Source: Methylobacterium phyllostachyos (GTDB taxonomy: Bacteria; Pseudomonadota; Alphaproteobacteria; Rhizobiales; Beijerinckiaceae). From it: 64,000 bases of DNA. The DNA lies in assembly GCF_900103445.1 (NCBI RefSeq), contig NZ_FNHS01000004.1, positions 310,001 to 374,000 on the forward strand. The letters run 5' to 3'. The position numbers were made by a program, and so were the translations under genes. Under the pieces are notes generated by a model that did not search any database, was not told where the DNA came from, and saw only the letters and a program-made list of their open reading frames with translations. Positions 42,896 to 51,553 of the stretch are shown piece by piece; within the stretch, counting starts at the first letter, position 1, and every line of letters starts with the position of its first letter.

Positions 42896-44425
42896 ATGAC
42901 CCAGGATTCCACGGTCGCCGTCATCGGCAGCGGGCTCGGCGGACTTGCGGCCGCGTGCGTCGCCGCCGCGCGGGGCCACCGCGTGACGGTCTACGACAAG
43001 AACGGCTGGCTCGGCGGCAAGGCGGCGGTGCTGCACGAGGGCGGCTTCCGCTTCGACATGGGCCCGACCATCCTGACCGTGCCCCGGGTGCTGGAGCGCA
43101 TCTTCGCGGAGGCCGGCCGCTCGGTCCACGACTACATGGACCTGCGCCGCCTCGATCCGCAATGGCGCTGCTTCTTCGATGACGGCACCCACATCGACCT
43201 GATGCAGGATGTCGAGCGGATGGCGGGCGACATGGACCGGTTCGCCCCCGGCACCGGGGAGGGTTATAAAAAATTCCTCTCCATCTCCGAGCAACTGCAC
43301 GGCGTCTCAGAAAAATTCTTCTTCTGGAAGCCGGTCGAGGATCTGTTCGACACGATCAACATCCGGGCCAACATGAACCCCGGCACGCTGCGCGACGTGC
43401 TCTCCCTGCGCATGCACGCCTCCGTGGCCTCGACGATCCGCGGCAAGGTCAAGGATGCCCGGCTCGCGCAGATGCTCGACCACTTCGTGCAGTATGTCGG
43501 CTCCTCGCCCTACGGCGCGCCGGCGGTGCTCTGCGCCATCGCGCATATGCAGACGGCCGATGGGGTCTGGTATCCGATGGGCGGCACCCGGGCAGTCGCC
43601 GAGGGGCTGGCCAAGCTCGCCCAGGAACTCGGCGCCATCTGCAAGACCGATACCGAGGTGACGGGCATCGAGACGGCAAACGGCGCTGTCCGCGGGGTGC
43701 GCACCGCCGAGGGCGTTACGCCCTTCGACGCCGTGATCTCCAACATGGATTCGGTGCGCACCTACCGCGAGCTCGTCGGCGGCGAGGCCGCCAAGGCCTA
43801 CGCCAAGAAGAACCCCGAGCCGGCCTGCTCGGGCGTGGTGCTCTATCTCGGGCTCAACAAGCGCTACGAGCACCTGAACCACCACGACTTCGTCTTCTCC
43901 CGCGATCCCGAGGAGGAGTTCGACTACATCTACAACAAGGGCGAGCCGGCCCCGGACCCGACCGCCTATCTGGCGGCCCCCTCCTCCACCGATCCGAGCG
44001 TGGCGCCGGAGGGTGGCGAGGCGCTCTACGTTCTGGTCCACACGCCGTATCTGCGCCCGCACCACGACTGGCGTCCGGACGGGCCTTTGTTCCAGAACTA
44101 TCGCCGGACGATCCTCGACAAGCTCAAGCGCACCGCCAACATGCCGGATCTGGAGGAGCGCATCGTCGTGGAGCGCCACCTGACGCCGCAGGACATCCAC
44201 GAGCGCTATCACGTGCTGAACGGCGCGATCTACGGGCTGGCCTCGCACGGGCGGGTGATGGGGGCGTTCAAGCCGGGCAACCGCTCGCGGCAGGTGCGCG
44301 GCCTCTACCTCGCGGGCGGCGCCGCCCATCCGGGGCCCGGCATGCCGATGGTGATGATGTCCGGCTGGATTGCCGCCGATGCGCACGACCAGGACGCGCG
44401 CGGCACCCTGCGCGCGACGGCGTGA
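42896..44425 (+). CDS. CrtI/CrtN-type carotenoid desaturase (second copy)
   Basis: A 509-residue FAD-dependent desaturase. N-terminal motif VAVIGSGLGGLAAACVAAAR with DKNGWLGGKAAV, substrate-region GGFRFDMGPTILTVPRVLER, and C-terminal RGLYLAGGAAHPGPGMPMVM. It is only distantly related to the copy at 36508, so the two probably carry out different steps on the same polyene. The stop overlaps the GTG start of the acyltransferase gene (GTGA), linking desaturation with later acylation and glycosylation. C30 assignment is inferred from the neighbours. Confidence 0.87.
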   Translation: MTQDSTVAVIGSGLGGLAAACVAAARGHRVTVYDKNGWLGGKAAVLHEGGFRFDMGPTILTVPRVLERIFAEAGRSVHDYMDLRRLDPQWRCFFDDGTHIDLMQDVERMAGDMDRFAPGTGEGYKKFLSISEQLHGVSEKFFFWKPVEDLFDTINIRANMNPGTLRDVLSLRMHASVASTIRGKVKDARLAQMLDHFVQYVGSSPYGAPAVLCAIAHMQTADGVWYPMGGTRAVAEGLAKLAQELGAICKTDTEVTGIETANGAVRGVRTAEGVTPFDAVISNMDSVRTYRELVGGEAAKAYAKKNPEPACSGVVLYLGLNKRYEHLNHHDFVFSRDPEEEFDYIYNKGEPAPDPTAYLAAPSSTDPSVAPEGGEALYVLVHTPYLRPHHDWRPDGPLFQNYRRTILDKLKRTANMPDLEERIVVERHLTPQDIHERYHVLNGAIYGLASHGRVMGAFKPGNRSRQVRGLYLAGGAAHPGPGMPMVMMSGWIAADAHDQDARGTLRATA

Positions 44426-45420
44426 CATCCTCCAGGCCCCTCCCTCCCCCCTCTGCGGGGGAGGGAGGCCCCGGAAGGGGGTCGGGAGAGGGGCAGCGCG
44501 ACGTGGCAGAACAGGGCTCAGCCCCTCATGCCGGTCGCACCCCTTCCGGAGATCGCGCTCCCCTCACCCGACCCTCGCTGACGCGCGGGTCACCCTCCCT
44601 CGCGGAGGGGGGAGGGAGAGCCGCGCATCTCCCGACCGTCTCCCCAACCATCCGCCGCTTCATGGTGGCGTGGTTCGAGCGCTACTTGCACCGTCACCTC
44701 GACGCGCTGCGGCTGCCGCACTGGAGCACGCCGCCCGACCGCGGGCATCGCGGGCCCATTGTGGTCTACTGTAACCACCCGGCTTGGTGGGATGCGGCCC
44801 TGATCATCGTGCTGGCCGGGCGCCTCTATCCGGAGCGGCCGAGCCGCGCGCCGTTCGACGCCGCGATGCTGGCGCGCTACCGGATTTTTGAGCGGATCGG
44901 CGCCTTCGGGGTCGATCTCGACAGCCCTCGGGGGGCCGCGCAGTTCCTGGCGGCCGCCCGGACGATCCTGGCGGCGCCGGACGGGATGCTCTGGATCACC
45001 GCGCAGGGCCGCTTCGCCGATGCCCGCGCGCGGCCCCTCGCGCTGCGCCCCGGCGTGGCGCGGCTCGCCGAGATCGCCCCCGATGCCCTGTTCGTGCCGA
45101 TGGCCGTCGAATACGCCTTCTGGGACGAGCGTGGCGCCGGGGCCTTCGCGGCCTTCGGAGCCGGCATCCCGGCCGCCGACCTTGCCGCCCTGCCCCGGCC
45201 GCAGCGCCTCGCCCGGTTGGAAGCCGACCTGACCGCGACCCTGGACCGGCTCAGCGCCGACGTGATCAGCCGCGAGCCGAAGCGCTTCCGCGCCCTGGTC
45301 TCCGGCCGCAAGGGTGTCGGGGGCATCTACGACCTGTGGCGGCGCCTCGCGGCCCGGCTCTCCGGCCGCCGCTTCGATCCGGCCCACCGCGCTGCGGACG
45401 GGCAGGATCACGCCGCGTGA
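44422..45420 (+). CDS. Lysophospholipid-type acyltransferase (CrtO-like) with repeat-coded N terminus
   Basis: A PlsC-like acyltransferase whose catalytic motif H-x4-D is in VYCNHPAWWDAALIIVLA; later marks are YRIFERIGAFGVDLDSPRGA and MLWITAQGRFADARARP. Enzymes of this type attach a fatty acid to the sugar of glycosylated C30 carotenoids. The frame runs from GTG 44422 (overlapping the desaturase stop) for 332 residues, but codons 6-75 lie in a palindromic repeat and are Gly/Pro/Arg-rich. An alternative start at ATG 44662 (252 residues, MVAWFERYLHRHLDALRLPH) would exclude it. The glycosyltransferase gene follows 67 bases downstream. Confidence 0.8.
   Translation: MTSSRPLPPPSAGEGGPGRGSGEGQRDVAEQGSAPHAGRTPSGDRAPLTRPSLTRGSPSLAEGGGRAAHLPTVSPTIRRFMVAWFERYLHRHLDALRLPHWSTPPDRGHRGPIVVYCNHPAWWDAALIIVLAGRLYPERPSRAPFDAAMLARYRIFERIGAFGVDLDSPRGAAQFLAAARTILAAPDGMLWITAQGRFADARARPLALRPGVARLAEIAPDALFVPMAVEYAFWDERGAGAFAAFGAGIPAADLAALPRPQRLARLEADLTATLDRLSADVISREPKRFRALVSGRKGVGGIYDLWRRLAARLSGRRFDPAHRAADGQDHAA
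44438..44617. repeat. Large palindromic repeat (BIME/REP-like) inside the 5' end of the acyltransferase frame
   Basis: Inverted arms near 44438-44500 and 44558-44617, rich in CCCTCCC/GGGAGGG and containing GGGTCGGG/CCCGACCC, with a centre of about 60 bases. It is of the same general build as the element at 25232-25341, though divergent. It is 100 percent open in the reading frame of the acyltransferase. Confidence 0.7.
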
Positions 45421-45487
45421 GGGCTTCGACTCCACACCGCCCCCGTGCGATGCGGGGACCGGACAAGACGCACCTCCGGCACGGACT

Positions 45488-46624
45488 ATGACCGACACGA
45501 TCCTGACGGCCCTGGCCCTGCTCGGTCTGGCCCTCGCCCTCCTCCCGGCGGTACTGGTGGCGGTGAACCTCGCGGTGCTGCGCCGTCCGAAGCCGGAGGC
45601 GGATCCCGGCCTCGTCTCGATTCTGATCCCGGCGCGCAACGAGGCCGGCAACATCGAAGCCACCGTCCGCGCGGCGCTCGCCAGCACGCTGGTGCCGGTC
45701 GAGGTGATCGTCGGCGACGACCATTCCACCGACGCGACCCCGGAGATCGTGCGCGCCATCGGCGATCCGCGCCTGCGGCTCGTCGCCGTGCCGTCGCTGC
45801 CCGAGGGCTGGACGGGCAAGAATCACGCCTGCTTCCACATGGCCGATCTCGCCCGCGGGCCGCACCTGCTGTTCATCGACGCCGACGTGCGCCTCGCGCC
45901 TGAGGGCGCCGCGTCCCTGGCGGCGCAGGCCCGCCGCACCGGCGCGGCCCTGGTCAGCGGCGTACCCCGGCAGGATCTCGGCACGCCCGGCGAGATGCTG
46001 ACCGTGCCGATGATCGACTTCCTGCTCCTCGGGTACCTGCCAGTGCCGCTGATGCGCCGCCTGCCCGATCCGTCGCTTGGGGCAGCCTGCGGGCAGCTCA
46101 TTCTGATGGAGGCCGACGCCTACGCGGCCACCGGTGGCCATGGCGGGATCCGCACCTCGCTGCACGATGGCGTCCGCCTGCCGCGCCTGTTCCGGGCAGC
46201 GGGCTACCGGACGGACTTGGTTGCGGCCTCGCCGCTGGCCACCTGCCGGATGTATCGCGGCTTCGCGCAGGCCTGGGCGGGCTTCTCCAAGAACGCCCAC
46301 GAAGGCATGGCGACGCCGCGGGCCTTGCCGGTTTGGACCCTTCTGCTCGGGTGCGGGCAGGTGCTGCCGTCGCTCCTCGTCCTGGCCGGCCTGCTCGGCC
46401 TGGTCCCGACCGACGCCCTGATCCCCGCCGCCGCTTCCCTCGCCCTGTCGCTGGCGACGCGGGCCGCCATCACCTTGGCGGTCCGGGCGCCGCTGGCGAC
46501 GATCCCGCTCCACCCAATTGCGGTCGCTGTGGCGCTGGCAATCCAGTGGAACGTGCTTCTGCGCCGGGAGCGCGCCGGCGCCGCCACCTGGAAGGGGCGC
46601 AGCTACCCGGTGAGCGGAGTCTGA
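45488..46624 (+). CDS. Family 2 glycosyltransferase, CrtQ-like
   Basis: A 378-residue membrane-bound GT2 enzyme. An N-terminal membrane segment (TALALLGLALALLPAVLVAV) is followed by the GT-A domain with SILIPARNEAGNIEATVRAA, VIVGDDHSTDATPEIV, PEGWTGKNHACFHMADLARG and the metal site LLFIDADVRL; two to three membrane segments lie at the C terminus. The GWTGKNHAC block is typical of CrtQ, which glycosylates 4,4'-diaponeurosporenoate in staphylococci, and of the HpnI/HpnB relatives, so a carotenoid or hopanoid acceptor is likely. It closes the desaturase-acyltransferase-glycosyltransferase run. ATG 45488. Confidence 0.85.
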   Translation: MTDTILTALALLGLALALLPAVLVAVNLAVLRRPKPEADPGLVSILIPARNEAGNIEATVRAALASTLVPVEVIVGDDHSTDATPEIVRAIGDPRLRLVAVPSLPEGWTGKNHACFHMADLARGPHLLFIDADVRLAPEGAASLAAQARRTGAALVSGVPRQDLGTPGEMLTVPMIDFLLLGYLPVPLMRRLPDPSLGAACGQLILMEADAYAATGGHGGIRTSLHDGVRLPRLFRAAGYRTDLVAASPLATCRMYRGFAQAWAGFSKNAHEGMATPRALPVWTLLLGCGQVLPSLLVLAGLLGLVPTDALIPAAASLALSLATRAAITLAVRAPLATIPLHPIAVAVALAIQWNVLLRRERAGAATWKGRSYPVSGV

Positions 46625-46654
46625 GCCATCCCGATCCGCAGGCCCGCCCAGTCG

Positions 46655-47254
46655 TCACCGCGGTACGGGCTGGCAGGGCTCGGTGCCGGCTCCGCCCGAC
46701 TGCGGCTTCACCGAAACGATGAGCTGCACGGTCGGCGCGGGGCCGACCTGCCGGGTCAGGTGACCGGCCCGGCCATCCGGCCCCTGCGGCGTCGATCCCG
46801 CATCGGCGTTGAACTGGATTTCGCCGGGGCCCTGCTCCATCACGGTGCCGTCCGTGGCCTCCACCGACCAGCGGCCCGACAGGGTGATCACCCATTGCGG
46901 GCCGGGCGCGGCGTGCCAAGGCCCGACATAGCCGACCGGGAGCACCGCGTAGGCCATCGAGGCCACATCGCCGGGCGGCGCGCCGACATATTGCGGCGGG
47001 GCAGGCGGCGCGTAGCTCTTGAAGGCGAAATTCTTCAGGTCGCAATACTGGACGTGGCTGCGCCCGGCGGCGTCGGCATAGAGCACGCCGTAGCGTAGGA
47101 CGGGCGGATCGGCTGTCGCGAGCCCCGCCGGACCGGACGGCGCCGGCACCACGCTCAGTGCCGGATTGTCTCCGGCTGCCCAGGCGCCGTCGATGCCGGG
47201 GAGAGCCGCGATCAGGAGGGCCGCCACGCACGCTCCGTTCTTCGATGCCGCCAT
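46655..47254 (-). CDS. Secreted cupin-like protein
   Basis: A protein of about 199 residues with a signal peptide (GACVAALLIAALPGIDGAWA) and a small double-barrel cupin-like domain (VLPVGYVGPWHAAPGPQWVI, then LSGRWSVEATDGTVMEQGPG). One His and one Gln/Glu of the first cupin motif are seen; metal binding is unproven. The N-terminal ATG near 47254 is preferred over an upstream GTG because it places the signal peptide at the start. It is convergent with the glycosyltransferase gene. Confidence 0.7.
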   Translation of the reverse strand: MAASKNGACVAALLIAALPGIDGAWAAGDNPALSVVPAPSGPAGLATADPPVLRYGVLYADAAGRSHVQYCDLKNFAFKSYAPPAPPQYVGAPPGDVASMAYAVLPVGYVGPWHAAPGPQWVITLSGRWSVEATDGTVMEQGPGEIQFNADAGSTPQGPDGRAGHLTRQVGPAPTVQLIVSVKPQSGGAGTEPCQPVPR

Positions 47255-47349
47255 CACGTCAAGCCCCCATTCCGCTCGCCCCCGAGGCACGCAGGACAAC
47301 GCGATCACCCGCGAAGGCGCGGGCAGGTGCGCGCCCGCGCCGCACCGGT

Positions 47350-47694
47350 TCAGGCCGCGGGGGGCGTCTCGGGCTCCAGCCCGGTTTCCGCGAGGATCCA
47401 GGCCGCCGTGTCGGCATCCGCGCCGGCGACGGGCAGCTGCAGGATGATCGGCGTGTCGTAGGGATGACGCGCCTTCAGGGCGGCCGACAGGGCCTCGGCC
47501 AGTCCTTCGCGGGTCTTGAGGATGGCAGCGACCTCCTCGCCACGCTCGATCGCGCCGTTCCAGCTGTAGACCGAGCGCATGCCCGGCAGCACGTTGATGC
47601 AGGCGATCAGCCGTTCGCGGACGAGGGCCTCGCCGATGTTGAGGGCCGAGGCCACATCGGGAAAGGTGGTGTAGACGAGGAGCGGACGCTCCAT
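47350..47694 (-). CDS. cutA: Divalent-cation tolerance protein CutA
   Basis: A 114-residue CutA1 protein, a trimeric PII-like fold linked to copper tolerance in E. coli. Characteristic stretches are LLVYTTFPDVASALNIGEAL, then ACINVLPGMRSVYSWNGAIE and HPYDTPIILQLPV. ATG 47694 is chosen because the first beta strand follows directly; upstream codons are not CutA-like. It is divergent from the NAD kinase gene. Confidence 0.93.
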   Translation of the reverse strand: MERPLLVYTTFPDVASALNIGEALVRERLIACINVLPGMRSVYSWNGAIERGEEVAAILKTREGLAEALSAALKARHPYDTPIILQLPVAGADADTAAWILAETGLEPETPPAA

Positions 47695-47839
47695 GCTATG
47701 GCTCCGGGTCACGCTGTCCCGGCGAGTGAGGGGCATGCGGGGCACCGACGTCAACCGGGCGGTTCGCTCGTCAGCACTGGAGCCATGAGTGATGACGACC
47801 GACGCGATCCCGATGCGCCCGCCCGGCCTCAGCTGACCC

Positions 47840-48607
47840 ATGCCGAACGCCAAAAAAATCGCCTTCGTGGCGAGCCCGACCGGCTACGCTCGCGAGGCCG
47901 CCGCCGCCCTGATGCGCCGCTACGACCACGTCCCGCCCGAGGAGGCGGATGTCGTGGTGGCGCTCGGCGGCGACGGGTTGATGCTGCAGGTGCTGCACCG
48001 GTTCATGGACAATCCGAAGCCGATCTACGGGATGAACCGCGGCACGGTCGGCTTCCTGATGAACGAGTTCCGGGACGACGACCTGCTGGAGCACTTGGAG
48101 GCCGCGCAGCGCAGCGTCATCCACCCGCTCGTGATGGACGTGCTCGACACGGAAGGCCGCTCGCACCGGGCGCGGGCGATCAACGAGGTGTACCTGCTGC
48201 GCCAGACGCATCAGACCGCCAAGCTGAAGATCGCCGTGGACGGGCATGTCCGGCTCGACCTGCTGATCGCCGACGGCGTGCTGGTCGCAACGGCGGCCGG
48301 CTCGACTGCCTACAACCTCTCGGTGGGCGGCCCGATCCTGCCGCTGGACGCCAAGCTCCTGGCGCTCACCCCGATCTCGGCCTTCCGACCCCGGCGCTGG
48401 CGCGGCGCGCTCCTGCCGGATTACGCGAAGATCCGGATAGACGTGCTCGACGCCCCCCATCGCCCCGTGGCGGCGGTGGCCGACCACACCGAGTTCCGCC
48501 GGGTCTGCACGGTAGAGACGTCGCTCGACCGCACCACCGAGCTGGTGCTGCTGCACGATCCCGGCCACAGCCTCGACGAGCGCATCCTGCGCGAGCAGTT
48601 CGGGTGA
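47840..48607 (+). CDS. nadK: NAD kinase
   Basis: A 255-residue ATP-NAD kinase that makes NADP. Motifs: [18 protein letters not shown] (GGDG), [15 protein letters not shown] and [20 protein letters not shown]. The family usually has 250-300 residues. The TGA stop overlaps the GTG of the following GNAT gene. Confidence 0.94.
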   Translation: MPNAKKIAFVASPTGYAREAAAALMRRYDHVPPEEADVVVALGGDGLMLQVLHRFMDNPKPIYGMNRGTVGFLMNEFRDDDLLEHLEAAQRSVIHPLVMDVLDTEGRSHRARAINEVYLLRQTHQTAKLKIAVDGHVRLDLLIADGVLVATAAGSTAYNLSVGGPILPLDAKLLALTPISAFRPRRWRGALLPDYAKIRIDVLDAPHRPVAAVADHTEFRRVCTVETSLDRTTELVLLHDPGHSLDERILREQFG

Positions 48608-49092
48608 TTGTGCAGATCAGGCGCGCCGCGGAGGCCGATCACGCGGCGATCGCCCGGATCGTCCTGCCGACCATCCGCGCCGGGGAGACCTACGCCCTGG
48701 ATCGCGGCCTCAGCGAGGTCGACGCCCTCGCCTATTGGATGGGCGCCGACCGCGAGACCTACGTGGCCGAACAGGAAGGGATTGTGATCGGCACCTACTA
48801 TCTACGCGCCAATCAAGGCGGCGGCGGTGCCCACGTCGCCAATTGCGGCTTCATGACGGACAGGGCCGCGTCGGGCCGTGGGGTCGCCAGGTCCATGGCT
48901 GCGCACGCCCTCGATCGCGCCCGAGCCTGCGGTTTCGCCGCGATGCAATTCAATTTCGTGGTGATTACCAACGTCCGGGCCATACGGCTCTGGGAAAGCC
49001 TCGGCTTCGCGGTCGTCGGACGGCTCCCGGGCGCCTTCCGGCATCCGATCCACGGATGTGTCGATGCCCTGGTGATGTTCCGGACACTCTGA
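48604..49092 (+). CDS. GNAT-family N-acetyltransferase
   Basis: A 162-residue acetyltransferase with acyl-CoA motif A in [20 protein letters not shown] and the motif-B-like end [20 protein letters not shown]. The acceptor amine is unknown. It starts with GTG at 48604, overlapping the NAD kinase stop as GTGA, and is probably co-translated with it. Confidence 0.85.
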   Translation: MIVQIRRAAEADHAAIARIVLPTIRAGETYALDRGLSEVDALAYWMGADRETYVAEQEGIVIGTYYLRANQGGGGAHVANCGFMTDRAASGRGVARSMAAHALDRARACGFAAMQFNFVVITNVRAIRLWESLGFAVVGRLPGAFRHPIHGCVDALVMFRTL

Positions 49093-49143
49093 GACCGGGG
49101 CCACCCCTGCCCGATCCCGGAAATCGCGTGCGGCAGCCCCCGC

Positions 49144-49344
49144 TCAGGATTGCGGCGCCGCCACCAAGTCGCTCTCGCGGATGGCCCGCTCGCCACCCTG
49201 CGTGCGGATCCGGTAGCTCGGCTCGCCCGTCTGGTCCTCCGGCATCAGCCGCAGCACCTCGAACACCTCGTCCGTCCCCCGGTCGCCGGGAAGCCCGAGT
49301 CGAGGCCGGCTGACACGCTGGCCGACCTTGAACTTGTGGGACAT
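49144..49344 (-). CDS. Small conserved hypothetical protein
   Basis: A 66-residue protein beginning KFKVGQRVSRPRLGLPGDRG, with EVLRLMPEDQTGEPSYRIRT and a C-terminal RAIRESDLV. The short beta-rich pattern resembles small SH3-like proteins seen in Hyphomicrobiales, but no function is known. It lies 36 bases downstream of the DUF6481 gene on the same strand. Confidence 0.7.
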   Translation of the reverse strand: MSHKFKVGQRVSRPRLGLPGDRGTDEVFEVLRLMPEDQTGEPSYRIRTQGGERAIRESDLVAAPQS

Positions 49345-49380
49345 GGTGGGCTCCTGCGACAGGGGCGATGAGACGGTGCC

Positions 49381-49749
49381 TCAGCGCTTCTTCTGAGCCT
49401 TGGCCTTGCGGGCGAGGTAGCGCGCGTCGCGCTGGGCCTTCTGCTCGGCCTGGAGGGCCTTGGCCCGCTCCTGAGCGGCGAGCTGCTCGGCATGCTTGCG
49501 CTCGATCTCGGCGAGGCGCTCGGCCTCGGCCGCTGCGGCGGCGCGTTCGATCTCGGCCTGGCGCTGGGCGGCACGCTCAGCCGCACGGGCTTCGCGCGCA
49601 TCCACGACGGCGCGGCGGGCGGATTGGCGGGCGAGAACCGCCGGATCATCGGCGGACGGGCGCGCCCGGAACCGGGCCAGCATCTCGGAGCGCGCCTTGG
49701 CGGCGGTCTCCAGGCGATCGACGACACCCTGTTTGTTCGGAAAGCTCAC
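49381..49749 (-). CDS. DUF6481-type Ala/Glu/Arg-rich coiled-coil protein
   Basis: A 122-residue, highly charged, almost fully helical protein (ETAAKARSEMLARFRARPSA, then Ala/Glu/Arg repeats, ending DARYLARKAKAQKKR). It has the make-up of the DUF6481 family. The GTG at 49749 is chosen: it lies 6 bases after AGGAG, whereas a GTG two codons upstream overlaps that ribosome site. It lies downstream of cspA after a terminator hairpin. Function unknown. Confidence 0.78.
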   Translation of the reverse strand: MSFPNKQGVVDRLETAAKARSEMLARFRARPSADDPAVLARQSARRAVVDAREARAAERAAQRQAEIERAAAAAEAERLAEIERKHAEQLAAQERAKALQAEQKAQRDARYLARKAKAQKKR

Positions 49750-49807
49750 AGACACTCCTGGGTCGGGCGTGGCGAAGGCCGGCGCCCCGAAAGATTTCGA
49801 ATGCGAA

Positions 49808-49834
49808 GAAGCCGCCCCCCGAGGGAGCGGCTTC
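49808..49834 (-). terminator. Terminator of the cold shock gene
   Basis: An 8-base perfect stem (49808-49815 and 49827-49834), extended internally by C/G pairs, 24 bases after the cspA stop. On the minus strand it is followed by TTC. It lies just upstream of the DUF6481 gene start. Confidence 0.6.
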
Positions 49835-49857
49835 GACAAGAGACGTTCGAGACGAGA

Positions 49858-50067
49858 TCAGGCCGTCTGGAGCTGGCCAGCGGACTGCTTGCCGCTGCGA
49901 CGGTCGGTCTCCAGCTCGTAGGAGACCTTCTGGCCCTCGGCCAGATTGCGCAGGCCGGCGCGCTCGACAGCGGAAATGTGGACGAACACGTCCTTGCCGC
50001 CGTCATCCGGCTGAATGAAGCCGTAGCCCTTGGTCTCGTTGAACCACTTGACGGTTCCGGTGCTCAT
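49858..50067 (-). CDS. Cold shock protein (CspA family)
   Basis: A 69-residue single cold shock domain that binds single-stranded RNA and DNA. RNP1 is KGYGFIQPD and RNP2 is [10 protein letters not shown]; the start is [19 protein letters not shown] 50067 matches the family length. The upstream region of more than 300 bases may include a long leader, as is common in csp genes, but I cannot define its 5' end. A terminator hairpin follows. Confidence 0.95.
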   Translation of the reverse strand: MSTGTVKWFNETKGYGFIQPDDGGKDVFVHISAVERAGLRNLAEGQKVSYELETDRRSGKQSAGQLQTA

Positions 50068-50154
50068 GGAAGTCCTTGATCTTCGCAGGCATAGTGAGAG
50101 GTGGCACCAATCTGTGCGGATTGGCGCCGGCATCGACCGATAGCGATAGGAAAG

Positions 50155-50361
50155 TCAGAACCGCCCTGCGAAGGCGTAACGGTCCAAGATATCCGGACAC
50201 GTGCCGATCCCGTAGAAATAGACCGACTGCGGTTTTTTGGCAAGCGCAGAGAAATATTTCTGACGCTCAGCGTCGCTGTAGCATCGGGATTTGAGATCCG
50301 AAGACCCCGATGATCGGCACCGAAAGAGCCATCTGAGCGGAGGCCGCGCGGAATCTACCAC
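50155..50361 (-). CDS. Possible 68-residue hypothetical protein upstream of cspA
   Basis: An open frame with a protein-like middle and end (CYSDAERQKYFSALAKKPQS, then VYFYGIGTCPDILDRYAF), less GC-rich than its neighbours. It lies in the about 360-base gap between the KAS-like gene and cspA, where nothing else is supported. It could be a real small protein, part of a csp leader, or chance. Confidence 0.3.
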   Translation of the reverse strand: MVDSARPPLRWLFRCRSSGSSDLKSRCYSDAERQKYFSALAKKPQSVYFYGIGTCPDILDRYAFAGRF

Positions 50362-50425
50362 CGCGATGGCACGTGAAATCTGTGTGCCCGCTCCGATATT
50401 TGGAGGGCCCAGGGGCTGCCGCGGC

Positions 50426-51553
50426 TCAGGCCGGAGCGATGCGCAGGACGCCTTCGCCGCGGCGATGCCCCACCGCCGTCACTGCGACCTCGCGGGCGCG
50501 GCCTTCGGCCACGAGGGCTGCGGCCAGTGCCGCCCCGAACGGCGCTGCCACTTCGAGCCCATGGCCGACCACGTCGCCGACGGCGCGCAGACGGGCATCG
50601 GGCGCGAGCCGGGTCAGAGCGTCCCGCTCTTCGCCGGTGATCGGTGCGCCGCCGGTTGCGCCGGACAGGATGTGGTCGGGTGCCGAGAGTCCAGTTTGAC
50701 GCCACAAATTCTCAAGGCTCGCCGCGACGCTGCCCGGAGCACGCCGGGTGCGGTCACTCGCCACCGCGTCGATCCGGGCCAGCGCGCGGGCCCCGCGGGC
50801 AGCAGCATGAGCCTCGGATTCGAGCATCAGGAAGGCCGCGCAACTGCCGAGGATGAACCCGCCCGAGTCTCCACGCGCGAAGACCGGCCGGTATGCGTCC
50901 CGGGCGAGGAAGCCGCCCATGGCGTGGATCACCAGCACGTCCGGCCGCTCGGCGCTGTACGAGCCGCCGACCAGGATCGCGTCGATCTGGCCCGACGCCA
51001 CCCGCGCCTGGGCGATCCGCAGGGCGTCGACCCCGGCGGCCTCCTCGCCCATGAAGGTCCGCGAGGCCGCCGTCACCCCGTGCACGATGGCGATGTTACC
51101 AGCCAGCAGGTTCGAGAGCTGGGCGAGGAACAGCGTCGGGCGCAGATCGTTCTGGAGCCGCTCGTTCAGGTAGGCGCCCGGGTCGGGGGCGTCGCGCAGG
51201 CCCGTCAGGATCGCCCCGTCGGCCGCGTAGTCGCGCTCGCCGCCGCCCGCCGCCACGACGAGGTGGAGCGCCTGCTTCAGTTCGGCGTCATCCTTCGCGC
51301 CCGCAGCGTCGAGGGCAAGGCCCGCGGCGTAGACGCCGAGCCGCTGCCAAGCCTCCATCTGGCGCTGGTCGCTGCGCTTGGGGATCTGGCCGTCCCAGGC
51401 GATCGCGGGGGCCGGGTGCACCGGATAGGGCGCAAAGGTCTCGGTATCGGTCCTTGGAGCCGCCCCGGAATCCAGGGCCGCGAGATGCGGTTCGACGCCC
51501 TCGCCAACGCAGGAGACGAGGCCGAGGCCGGTGACGACGACAGGACGATTCAC
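50426..51553 (-). CDS. KAS-like protein of the AcpXL cluster (FabF2XL type), catalytic Cys absent
   Basis: A 375-residue thiolase-fold protein resembling beta-ketoacyl-ACP synthases. At the nucleophile site it has Ser (S164 in VTAASRTFMGEEAAG) instead of Cys, and the first catalytic His region reads SGATGGAPITGEE (297-309) without His. The last His is kept (H331 in DVVGHGLEVAAPFG). This is the pattern of a chain-length-factor-like partner rather than a condensing enzyme. Its ATG overlaps the FabZ-like stop. In rhizobia a catalytic partner (FabF1XL) follows, but it is missing here. Confidence 0.8.
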   Translation of the reverse strand: MNRPVVVTGLGLVSCVGEGVEPHLAALDSGAAPRTDTETFAPYPVHPAPAIAWDGQIPKRSDQRQMEAWQRLGVYAAGLALDAAGAKDDAELKQALHLVVAAGGGERDYAADGAILTGLRDAPDPGAYLNERLQNDLRPTLFLAQLSNLLAGNIAIVHGVTAASRTFMGEEAAGVDALRIAQARVASGQIDAILVGGSYSAERPDVLVIHAMGGFLARDAYRPVFARGDSGGFILGSCAAFLMLESEAHAAARGARALARIDAVASDRTRRAPGSVAASLENLWRQTGLSAPDHILSGATGGAPITGEERDALTRLAPDARLRAVGDVVGHGLEVAAPFGAALAAALVAEGRAREVAVTAVGHRRGEGVLRIAPA

